A stretch of DNA of 63,965 nt. Source: Methylobacterium symbioticum. GTDB lineage: Bacteria > Pseudomonadota > Alphaproteobacteria > Rhizobiales > Beijerinckiaceae. Shown here piece after piece: positions 18,801 to 25,464 of the stretch; within the stretch, counting starts at the first letter, position 1, and each line of letters opens with the position of its first letter. The notes below the pieces were generated by a model. It saw only the letters and a list, made by a program, of their open reading frames with translations. It was not told where the DNA came from and did no database searches. Location: positions 1-63,965 of the forward strand of contig NZ_CABFPH010000024.1 of the NCBI RefSeq assembly GCF_902141845.1, given 5' to 3'. The position numbers and the translations under genes are program-made.

Positions 18801-20612
18801 ATGCTCGGCCCGCTCACGCTCCGCCCGGCCCAGGCCGCGCTCGCCGTCCTCCCCCTGCTCGCCGCGGCGCCCGCCGCTCCGCCCGCGGCCGCGCAAGGCC
18901 CCGCGGTGCTGGAGCGGGCGCCCGCGGCAGCGGAGAAACAGCCCGCGGCCCGGGACCCCGTCCCGATCCCCTCCCAGGAGGCGCGGATCCTGCCCGCGCT
19001 CGCCGCCCGCGGCATGGTCGCCTCGCAGGAGGCCCGGGCCACGCGGATCGGCGTCGCGGTGCTGAAGCAGGGCGGCAACGCGGTGGACGCCGCGGTGGCG
19101 GTGGGCTTCGCCCTCGCCGTGACCCTGCCGCAGGCGGGCAATCTCGGCGGCGGCGGCTTCATGCTCGTGCATCTCGCCGACCGCAACGAGACGGTGGCGA
19201 TCGACTATCGCGAGACCGCGCCGCAGGCCGCCACCGCCGACATGTTCCTGAAGGCCGACGGCGAGCCCGACCGCGACGCCTCGACCAAGGGCGGCAAGGC
19301 CGTCGGCGTGCCCGGCACCGTGCGGGGCCTGGCCGAGGCGCATCGCCTCTATGGCTCGGGCAAGCTCAGCCTCGCCGAGCTGATCGCCCCGGCCGAGCGC
19401 CTCGCCCGCGAGGGGATCGGCGTCGAGGGGGGCCTGGCCGATTCGCTGCCGCAGGTGGCGGGCCTCCTCGGACGCTGGCCCTCGACCCGGGCGGTGTTCT
19501 TCAACGGCGACCGCGTGCGCGGCCGGGGCGAGACCCTGGTCCAGACCGACCTCGCCGACACCCTGAGGACGATCGCCGAGCAGGGGCCGGACGCCTTCTA
19601 CCGGGGCCCGATCGCGGAGCGGATCGCCGCCGCAGTGACGGCGGCCGGCGGCGTCATGACGCCGGAGGATCTCGCCGGCTACGCGGTCGAGCTGCGCAAG
19701 CCCGTGCGCGGCTCCTATCGCGGCTACGACATCGTCTCGATGCCGCCGCCCTCCTCGGGCGGCATCCATCTGATCCAGATCCTCAACATCCTGGAGGGGT
19801 TCGACCTCGCCGGGATGGGCGCGGGCTCGGCCGCCTCCCTGCACGTCCTCGCCGAGGCGATGAAGCCGGCCTATGCCGACCGCGCGACCTATCTCGGCGA
19901 CCCGGACCGGGTGAAGGTGCCGGTCACGGGCCTGCTGTCCAAGGCCTACGCCGCCACCCTGCGCGCCGCCATCGACCCGCAGCGGGCGCGCCCCGCCGAC
20001 GCGATCCGGGCCGGCGATCCGCTCCCTTACGAATCCGATCAGACCACGCATTTCTCGGTGGTGGACGCGGCCGGCAACGCGGTGGCCAACACCTACACCC
20101 TCAACTTCTCCTACGGGATCGGCCTGATCGCCGAGGGTACCGGCGTCCTCCTCAACAACGAGATGGACGACTTCTCGGCCAAGACCGGCGCACAGAACGC
20201 CTACGGGCTCGTCGGCAGCGACGCGAACGCGGTGGCGCCGGGCAAGCGCCCGCTCTCCTCGATGACGCCGACCTTCGTGTTCCGGGACGGGCGCCTGTTC
20301 CTCGTCACCGGCAGCCCCGGCGGCAGCCGCATCATCACCACGGTGCTGCAGGTCATCGTGAACCTGATCGACTTCCGCATGAACCTCGCCGAGGCGGTGA
20401 CCGCCCCGCGCATCCACCATCAATGGCGTCCGGACGCGCTGCGCGTCGAGGAAGGCCTCTCGCCGGACACCCTGGCCCTGCTCCGGGCAAAGGGGCACCC
20501 GGTGACGGTCGGCGCGACCTCGGGCTCGGCCAATTCCGTGATGCGCCTCGACGGCCTGCTCGCCGGCGCCTCCGACCCGCGCCAGCGCAGCACGCTGGCG
20601 GACGGGTATTGA
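18801..20612 (+). CDS. ggt: Gamma-glutamyltransferase (GGT) proenzyme
   Basis: Periplasmic enzyme that cleaves glutathione and transfers or hydrolyses the gamma-glutamyl group. It begins with an Ala-rich signal sequence (residues 1-32, ending PAAAQG). The large-subunit part has the VDAAVAVGFALAVTLPQAGNLGGGGFM motif region near residue 94. Autocleavage is expected before T415 in SDQTTHFSVVD, which becomes the N-terminal nucleophile of the small subunit; the GSPGGSR substrate loop lies later. At 603 aa it is of normal length. It is followed by plsC after 62 bp. Confidence 0.96.
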   Translation: MLGPLTLRPAQAALAVLPLLAAAPAAPPAAAQGPAVLERAPAAAEKQPAARDPVPIPSQEARILPALAARGMVASQEARATRIGVAVLKQGGNAVDAAVAVGFALAVTLPQAGNLGGGGFMLVHLADRNETVAIDYRETAPQAATADMFLKADGEPDRDASTKGGKAVGVPGTVRGLAEAHRLYGSGKLSLAELIAPAERLAREGIGVEGGLADSLPQVAGLLGRWPSTRAVFFNGDRVRGRGETLVQTDLADTLRTIAEQGPDAFYRGPIAERIAAAVTAAGGVMTPEDLAGYAVELRKPVRGSYRGYDIVSMPPPSSGGIHLIQILNILEGFDLAGMGAGSAASLHVLAEAMKPAYADRATYLGDPDRVKVPVTGLLSKAYAATLRAAIDPQRARPADAIRAGDPLPYESDQTTHFSVVDAAGNAVANTYTLNFSYGIGLIAEGTGVLLNNEMDDFSAKTGAQNAYGLVGSDANAVAPGKRPLSSMTPTFVFRDGRLFLVTGSPGGSRIITTVLQVIVNLIDFRMNLAEAVTAPRIHHQWRPDALRVEEGLSPDTLALLRAKGHPVTVGATSGSANSVMRLDGLLAGASDPRQRSTLADGY

Positions 20613-20674
20613 GGGCGGGCTTGGTCCGGGGGGCGAAGGCGAGCTAAAGGGGCTCGGAATCCGCACGGGTCCCC

Positions 20675-21460
20675 ATGCTCTTCCTCCGCTCCCTCGCCTT
20701 CAACCTCGGCTTCTACGCGCTGACCACACTCGTCGCGCTCGGCTGCCTGCCGGCCCTCGTGGCCCGGCGCCCGGTGCTCGGCGTGGCGCGGCTCTGGGCC
20801 CGCGGCACGATCTGGCTGCTGCGGGTCGCGGCCGGCATCCGGGTCGAGTTCCGCGGGCTGGAGAACATCCCCAAGGGGCCGCTCCTCGTCGCGGCCAAGC
20901 ACCAGTCGGCCCTGGAGACCCTGGCGCTCTGCGCGATCTTCCCGGAATTCGCCTATGTCCTGAAGCGGGAGCTGCTCTTCATCCCGGTGGTCGGCTGGTA
21001 CCTGTCGCGCGGCGGCATGGTCGCGATCGACCGCTCCAAGGGCAACCGCGCCATGGCCCTGATGAACGCGGCCGCCGCCGAGGCGATCGCGCATGGGCGC
21101 CAGCTCATCGTCTTCCCCGAGGGCACGCGCCGGCCGACCAACGCACCGCCGGTCTACAAGCAGGGCCTGTCGCATCTCTACGCGGCGCTCCGCGTGCCCT
21201 GCCTGCCGGTGGCGCTCAATACCGGCCTGTTCTGGCCGCGCCGCGGCTTCCTGCGCCTGCCGGGGACGGCGGTGATCGAGGTCCTGCCGCCGATCCAGCC
21301 GGGGATGGAGCGCGCCGCCTTCCACGCCACGGTGCTGGAGCGCATCGAGACCGCCTCGAACGCCCTGCTTGATGCCGGACGGGCGGAACTCGCCGCGAAC
21401 GGCCATTCCGTGCCCGGCCCGCAGGCCGAGACCGCGGCTCGCAGCCCGGCCGCCCGGTAA
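20675..21460 (+). CDS. plsC: 1-acyl-sn-glycerol-3-phosphate acyltransferase
   Basis: Adds the second acyl chain in phosphatidic acid synthesis at the cytoplasmic membrane. It has an N-terminal membrane segment (about residues 5-30), the catalytic block KHQSALET (HX4E rather than the usual HX4D, with Glu in place of Asp), and the substrate-binding block VFPEGTRRPTNAP. At 261 aa the length is normal. The second acyltransferase of this window is inside the Aas fusion at 32.3-35.8 kb, where the block is HVSFLD. ATG at 20675 is 62 bp after ggt. Confidence 0.92.
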   Translation: MLFLRSLAFNLGFYALTTLVALGCLPALVARRPVLGVARLWARGTIWLLRVAAGIRVEFRGLENIPKGPLLVAAKHQSALETLALCAIFPEFAYVLKRELLFIPVVGWYLSRGGMVAIDRSKGNRAMALMNAAAAEAIAHGRQLIVFPEGTRRPTNAPPVYKQGLSHLYAALRVPCLPVALNTGLFWPRRGFLRLPGTAVIEVLPPIQPGMERAAFHATVLERIETASNALLDAGRAELAANGHSVPGPQAETAARSPAAR

Positions 21461-21502
21461 GGTCGCCGCCCCCCAGTGGTGACGGATCTCGGCGCCGTCC
21501 CC

Positions 21503-21531
21503 TTGACAATGTTCCTGTTTTGTGCTCATTT
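21503..21531 (+). promoter_or_regulatory. Sigma-70-like promoter with LexA-like site, no gene behind it
   Basis: TTGACA (21503-21508) matches the -35 consensus. GTTC-N7-GTGC (21511-21525), one base off the alphaproteobacterial GTTC-N7-GTTC LexA box, sits in the spacer. The -10 element is weak (CTCATT or TCATTT). A 7-bp hairpin AGCTCAG/CTGAGCT (21552-21573) lies where the transcript would begin. It may drive a small RNA; the transcript is inferred. Confidence 0.4.
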
Positions 21532-22080
21532 GCTTGCACCTGCCGCCCGGTAGCTCAGGCGCGAGTCTGAGCTGTCTCACGGGGGCCCGTCCCGGGGACC
21601 GACCGGGAGGGGCGCGGACGGCGGGGCGGTGCCCGCGTCACCGGCCTCGGATCCGGCCGGTGCCCCGGGCGGCGTGCCGACGCAAGGTCTGCTCGGATCC
21701 GGGCGGTGAGGCGGGCTGAGGAAATGCGCCCGTCCCGACCCGGCTCTGGGGGATCGCCAGAGACTCGCCGGCCCGACCCACTAGGAGGCGGGCCTCGCGC
21801 CGGACGGGCGTATGTCAGCGTGCACGGGGTTCCCGTCCCGACAGGGACCGGACCCGGCCAGCGGCAGTCGCGAGGTCGGAGGACGCCGGGACAGACACCG
21901 CGACGACAAGACGGATGGGCGGGCTTGCAGCAGGGCCTCTCATCCGCGGGACGCCGGGGAGCCGGCTTGTGCAACGTTGCGTTCAGGGCTCCGCGGCGTC
22001 CCGCGTCACCCCGACCGCGCCAGCCATGCCCCCGGCGGATGATCCGCGCGGGGCTAAAAGCACGTGCGCACCACGACAGA

Positions 22081-22219
22081 CCCCCTCTCCCGTTCGGGAG
22101 AGGGTTGGGGTGAGGGATGAGAAGCTTCAGGGCCTGTCACGCCGATGCCGCTGCGCCGTCGAGCCCTGTCCTGATAATTCTCGACCCTCACCCTGTCCCT
22201 CTCCCGAACGGGAGAGGGG
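22081..22219. repeat. REP doublet, family C (two inverted palindromes with conserved linker)
   Basis: CCCTCTCCCGTTCGGGAGAG, followed by GGTTGGGGTGAGGG, at 22081-22116 and its inverted partner (ACCCTCACCC...CTCTCCCGAACGGGAGAGG) at 22184-22219. The linker holds CCGTCGAGCCCTGTCCTGA and ends AATTCTCGA. The same arrangement, 138 bp long and with a similar linker, is at 28464-28601. This is the layout of a bacterial interspersed mosaic element. Confidence 0.85.
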
Positions 22220-22245
22220 ACCCGCGCCCCGTCCGGACCCCTTGC

Positions 22246-22304
22246 TCCCCTCACCCGACCCTCGCTCACGCGAGGGCCACCCTCTCCCGCAGAGGGGAGA
22301 GGGG
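22246..22304. repeat. REP palindrome, family C, single variant copy
   Basis: CCCCTCACCCGACCCTCGCT, then CACGCGAGGGCCACCCTCTC and CCGCAGAGGGGAGAGGG: a composite of two hairpins (CCCTCG/CGAGGG and CCTCTCCC...GGGGAGAGG). It lies 27 bp after the doublet and shares its CCCTCACCC and CTCTCCC ends. Confidence 0.7.
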
Positions 22305-22398
22305 GCGCGCGTCCGGATTCGCGACAGGCCCCCTTCACACCGGTTCGGGACCACATTCCCGGCAGGGACAGATCCGGAGAAGGTCACGCTCCGAGCCA

Positions 22399-22447
22399 AG
22401 CGCGCTCCGCGCTCCCCTGTGCGCCAGCGCACGCGGCAAGCTGCCGC
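22399..22447. repeat. Chain of three short perfect hairpins
   Basis: AGCGCG-CTC-CGCGCT (22399-22413), GTGCGC-CA-GCGCAC (22419-22432) and GCGGCA-AGC-TGCCGC (22433-22447) follow each other almost without gaps; a fourth, imperfect GTGCGCGCTTGCGTGCGC comes soon after. The chain ends about 65 bp before the promoter at 22513. It may be a mosaic repeat or a structured RNA element. Confidence 0.55.
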
Positions 22448-22512
22448 TCCGGCCTCGTGCGCGCTTGCGTGCGCCCAGGGAAATCCCATCTCAGGCCTAT
22501 GATCCGGCGGCC

Positions 22513-22558
22513 TTGACGCCTGTGGAGAACGCAGGGTAGAACGGAACAAATGGCGAAC
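22513..22558 (+). promoter_or_regulatory. Promoter with LexA (SOS) box for the gene at 22625
   Basis: TTGACG (22513-22518) and TAGAAC (22537-22542) are 18 bp apart, giving a start near 22549. GAAC-AAATGGC-GAAC (22544-22558) is an exact GAAC-N7-GAAC, the alphaproteobacterial LexA box, and covers the predicted transcription start as a repressor site would. The box includes an in-frame ATG at 22550, which is another reason to place the translation start further downstream. Confidence 0.6.
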
Positions 22559-22624
22559 AAACGAGCCCTGTCCTGGTCGGCCGCGCTCCGCGACCTGAAG
22601 GACGATCGCACACGGAGGCAGGAC

Positions 22625-22981
22625 GTGCGGGAAGAACGCCTCAGAACGACGGCCGGCCTGCGTGGCAGCCCGGCGCTCGCGCTCTCGGCCTGGCGGGGCC
22701 GCTCGGGCAAGCGCTACGTGGTGGGCGTGCACGCCCTCGAGGAGCCGGACCTCTCCGAGATCGGCGAGGCCGTGGTCATGGCCGTGCGGCGCGACACCGC
22801 CGGCATCGCCCAGCTCGTCTCGGTGGCGAGCTCCGGCGAGAGCCCGCGCGAGCACCTGCAGCGCACCTGGCTCGCCCGGGTCCGGACCTCCGGCGCGACC
22901 GAGATGCACGTCCACCGCCTCGCCGAGGACGAGGCCGCCCGTGCCGCCATCGTCGAGGACCTGTCGGTCGAGGGAGCCTGA
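22625..22981 (+). CDS. Orphan protein under a predicted LexA operator
   Basis: A 118-residue product from GTG 22625, chosen because GGAGG lies 6-10 bp upstream and because the longer frame from ATG 22550 would start inside the LexA box. It has no signal peptide or membrane segment. The sequence is alpha/beta in character: a strand ALALSAWRGRSGKRYVVGVHA, a helix DLSEIGEAVVMAVRRD, strand AQLVSVAS, then Glu/Arg/His-rich helices (EMHVHRLAEDEAARAAIVED). I do not recognise the family. GC3-rich codon use supports a real gene. The operator suggests induction by DNA damage; the function is unknown. The DUF2125 gene follows after 115 bp and may or may not be cotranscribed. Confidence 0.7.
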   Translation: MREERLRTTAGLRGSPALALSAWRGRSGKRYVVGVHALEEPDLSEIGEAVVMAVRRDTAGIAQLVSVASSGESPREHLQRTWLARVRTSGATEMHVHRLAEDEAARAAIVEDLSVEGA

Positions 22982-23096
22982 ACCGACCGGCACCCCGCCC
23001 GAGGCCGCGCCCTGCCCTCCACCCCTTGCATCGTCCCGCGCATTGCGGGAGGGGGAACGGGCCGGCCGCGTGCCGGCGGCGACGAGGCGAGGATTC

Positions 23097-24212
23097 ATGG
23101 CGCAGAACGGCGCGAACCCGGCCGGCGGCCTCACCGAGGCCCCGCCTCCCGCAAGCCGGCGGCGCGGCCGCCTCGGCCTGTTCCTGCCCTTCATCCTGCT
23201 GGGCCTCGTCGTCGCGCTCTGGTCGGCCGGCTGGTTCTACGTCCGCGACCGGGCGGGCCGTGAGATCGACCTCTGGCTCGCCCGCGAGGCCGCCGCCGGC
23301 CGGACCTGGACATGCGCCGACCGCGCGATCACCGGCTACCCGTTCCGGCTGGAACTGCGCTGCGCCTCCCTGGCGCTGGCCCGCTCGGATGGCGGCTTCA
23401 CCCTCGGGCCGCTCACCGTCCTCGTCCAGATCTACCAGCCGCGCCACGCCCTGTTCGAGGCGGCGGGCCCATTCCAGGCCCGCCAGGGCGACCTGACCGG
23501 CGAGGCCCGCTGGAGCGCCCTGCGCGGCAGCTTCCACGGCACGGCGGACGGCTTCCTGCGCGCCTCGCTGGCGATCGACAAGCCGCAGATCGACGTGGCC
23601 GGGGCCGTGCCGGAGCCCGTCTCGGTCTCGGCCCAGCATCTGGAACTGCATGCCCGCCCGACGCCCGGTCGCTTCGACAGCGACGGGGCGGTCGATATCA
23701 GCCTGCGCCTCACCCAGGCGCTCGCGCCGATCGCCGACGCGCTCGTCGGCAACCGCGACCCCGCCGACCTCGCCCTCGACGCGACCCTGACCCGGGCGAC
23801 CGTGCTGCGCACCGGAACCGTGGCGCGGGAACTCGAGACGTGGCGCCAGGCCGAGGGCAGCCTCGACATCGCGGGCCTGTCGCTGGTCAAGGGGCCGAAC
23901 CGCATCCAGGCCAAGGGCAGCCTCGACATCGACGAGGCCCACCGCCCCGCCGGGCAGATCGAGCTGCGCGCCGCGGGCGTCGAGGGGCTGGTCGCCGGCC
24001 TCGTCGGCCAGCGCTACGGCGCGGATCGCGGCGCCCTCGTCGGCAACCTGATCGGCGGCCTCCTCGGCGGCCTCGCCAAGCCGCGCGGGGCCGAGGCCGC
24101 GGCCCCGGGCGAGGCGCCGCTGAAGCCCCTGCCCCCCTTGCGCCTCGTGGAGGGGCGCCTCCTGTTCGGCCCCTTCCAGATCCCGAACGTGCGCCTGCCC
24201 GCCCTCTACTGA
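23097..24212 (+). CDS. DUF2125 domain-containing membrane-anchored protein
   Basis: 371 aa. Residues 1-24 are cytoplasmic and Arg-rich, then one membrane helix LFLPFILLGLVVALWSAGWF, then a periplasmic domain. The family mark is WTCADRAITGYPFRLELRC, with the cysteine pair that begins the DUF2125 domain. The rest is repeated beta-strand-like segments such as QIDVAGAVPEPVSVSAQHLEL, and a Gly-rich stretch near the end (LIGGLLGGLAKPRG). The function of DUF2125 is not established. GAGGCGAGG precedes the ATG. A family B repeat begins directly at the stop codon. Confidence 0.88.
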   Translation: MAQNGANPAGGLTEAPPPASRRRGRLGLFLPFILLGLVVALWSAGWFYVRDRAGREIDLWLAREAAAGRTWTCADRAITGYPFRLELRCASLALARSDGGFTLGPLTVLVQIYQPRHALFEAAGPFQARQGDLTGEARWSALRGSFHGTADGFLRASLAIDKPQIDVAGAVPEPVSVSAQHLELHARPTPGRFDSDGAVDISLRLTQALAPIADALVGNRDPADLALDATLTRATVLRTGTVARELETWRQAEGSLDIAGLSLVKGPNRIQAKGSLDIDEAHRPAGQIELRAAGVEGLVAGLVGQRYGADRGALVGNLIGGLLGGLAKPRGAEAAAPGEAPLKPLPPLRLVEGRLLFGPFQIPNVRLPALY

Positions 24213-24331
24213 ATCCGGGATTCCAAAGGGATCATCCCTTTGGCGGGTCCAGGGCAGAGCCCTGGGGCCTCTCGTCAGGGCTTCGCCCCGACACCCCACC
24301 GAAGGGACTCAGTCCCTTCGGGATCCCGGAT
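24213..24331. repeat. Dispersed intergenic repeat, family B copy 2
   Basis: Bounded by terminal inverted repeats ATCCGGGAT (24213-24221) and ATCCCGGAT (24323-24331). Inside are hairpins AAAGGGATCATCCCTTT, CCAGGGCAGAGCCCTGG and CGAAGGGACTCAGTCCCTTCG. It shares TTCCAAAGGGATCATCCCT and the general layout with 9457-9569. The right end overlaps the 3' end of the threonine aldolase gene, whose last codons and stop lie in the repeat. Confidence 0.8.
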
Positions 24332-25373
24332 TTCGGGCGAAGGCGTCGGCCTGGGCGCGGATCACCGCGACGGCGCGGGCGATGCCGGCGCGGTCCACGT
24401 CGAGATGGGTGGTGGCGCGGATCTGCTCGCCGATCGCCCGCACGCGCACCCCTTGCGCGCGGCAGGCCTCCGCGAAGGCGGCGGCCGGCACGCCGAGCCC
24501 GGCCACCGAGAAGCTGAGGATGTTCGACTGGCCCGCCTCCGGCTCGAAGGCGAGGCCCGGCGCGCCTTCGAGCCCCTCGCGCAGGCGGCGGGCATTGGCG
24601 TTGTCCTCGGCGAGCTGGTCGAGATGGTGGTCGAGGGCGTAGAGCCCGGCCGCCGCCAGCACGCCGCTCTGGCGCATGGCCCCGCCGAGCCGGTATTTCC
24701 AGCGCCACGCCTCGGTGACGAAATCCCTCGTCCCGCACAGGACGGCGCCGACCGGGCAGCCGAGCCCCTTGCTGAGGTCGATCCAGGCGCTGTCGAACCC
24801 CTCCGCATAGGTGCGCGCCGGGATACCGGTGGCCGCGACGGCGTTGAGGAGCCGCGCCCCATCGATATGCGCCTTGAGACCCCGGTCCCGCGCGAGGTCG
24901 CGGATCGCGCGCATGGTGTCGAGCTCCCAGATCGAGCCGCCGGAGAAGCTCGTGGTCTGCTCGACCGAGATCAGGGCCGAGCGCGGCGCCGTACGCTGGG
25001 GCGCGCGGATCGCGGCCTCCGCCTGCTCCGGCGTGTAGAGCCCGTTGCGCGTCGGCAGGGGCCGGACCGAAACGCCGCCGATCGCCGCCGCACCCGCGGC
25101 CTCGGTGTTGTAGATGTGGGACTGGTCGTCGACGATGATCTCGTCGCCCGCCCGGGTCTGGACCAGGATCGCGGCGAGGTTGCACATCGTGCCCGAGGGC
25201 ATGAACACGGCATCCTCCATGCCGAGGAGGTCGGCGACCCGCGCGCAGAGGGCGTTGGTGGTCGGATCCGAGCCCGATTGCTCGTCGCCGACCTCGGCCC
25301 GGGCCATGGCCTCGCGCATGCCGGGCGTCGGACGGGTCTGGGTATCGCTGAACAGATCGACGGTCACGGTCAC
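24309..25373 (-). CDS. ltaE: Low-specificity L-threonine aldolase
   Basis: PLP enzyme (fold type I) that splits threonine or allo-threonine into glycine and acetaldehyde, and can act on other beta-hydroxy amino acids. At 354 aa it opens VDLFSDTQTRPTPGMREAM, the family start. The PLP lysine is K202 in IDLSKGLGCPVGA. The GTG at 25373 is used (GAGAGA just before it). The last residues (NPGSRRD) come from the family B repeat, so the natural C-terminus may have been altered by its insertion. The gene is divergent from the FAD/Fe-S oxidoreductase at 25465, and glycine supply fits the gcv genes at the left edge. Confidence 0.93.
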   Translation of the reverse strand: MTVTVDLFSDTQTRPTPGMREAMARAEVGDEQSGSDPTTNALCARVADLLGMEDAVFMPSGTMCNLAAILVQTRAGDEIIVDDQSHIYNTEAAGAAAIGGVSVRPLPTRNGLYTPEQAEAAIRAPQRTAPRSALISVEQTTSFSGGSIWELDTMRAIRDLARDRGLKAHIDGARLLNAVAATGIPARTYAEGFDSAWIDLSKGLGCPVGAVLCGTRDFVTEAWRWKYRLGGAMRQSGVLAAAGLYALDHHLDQLAEDNANARRLREGLEGAPGLAFEPEAGQSNILSFSVAGLGVPAAAFAEACRAQGVRVRAIGEQIRATTHLDVDRAGIARAVAVIRAQADAFARNPGSRRD

Positions 25374-25464
25374 TCTCTCGCGGCATGCGGCAACGGTGCC
25401 GGGCAGACCGCGCCCGGCGCAGGTCTTATAGAACACGCTCCTGGCCCAGATCGAAGGCGAGACC

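Larger units (their letters stand above)
21461..22624. other. Gene-poor 1.1-kb stretch with promoter, repeats and hairpins
   Basis: I find no convincing coding region in either strand: the frames are Arg/Pro/Gly-rich and lack ribosome-binding sites. The stretch holds a sigma-70-like promoter with a LexA-like half-site pair (21503-21531), a small hairpin directly after it (21552-21573), about 500 bp of unassigned GC-rich sequence, three REP-type palindromes (22081-22304), a chain of three hairpins (22399-22447), and the operator/promoter of the gene at 22625. It does not match RNase P, tmRNA or SRP RNA signatures. Confidence 0.6.

Noticed and set aside
21549..21625. GGTAGCTCAG motif resembling a tRNA D arm
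   Set aside because: No anticodon or T arm can be folded at the right distance, and TTCRANY is absent.
21540..22080. Possible RNase P RNA because of GAGGAAATG
   Set aside because: The conserved GAGGAAAGTCCGG and ACAGAA cores are not present.
21706..22113. 135-codon plus-strand frame in the gene-poor stretch
   Set aside because: It runs into the REP palindromes, is Arg/Gly/Pro-rich and lacks a Shine-Dalgarno site.
22550..22624. Upstream ATG of the orphan SOS-type gene
   Set aside because: The ATG lies within the LexA box and about at the predicted transcription start; the GTG at 22625 has a proper ribosome-binding site.
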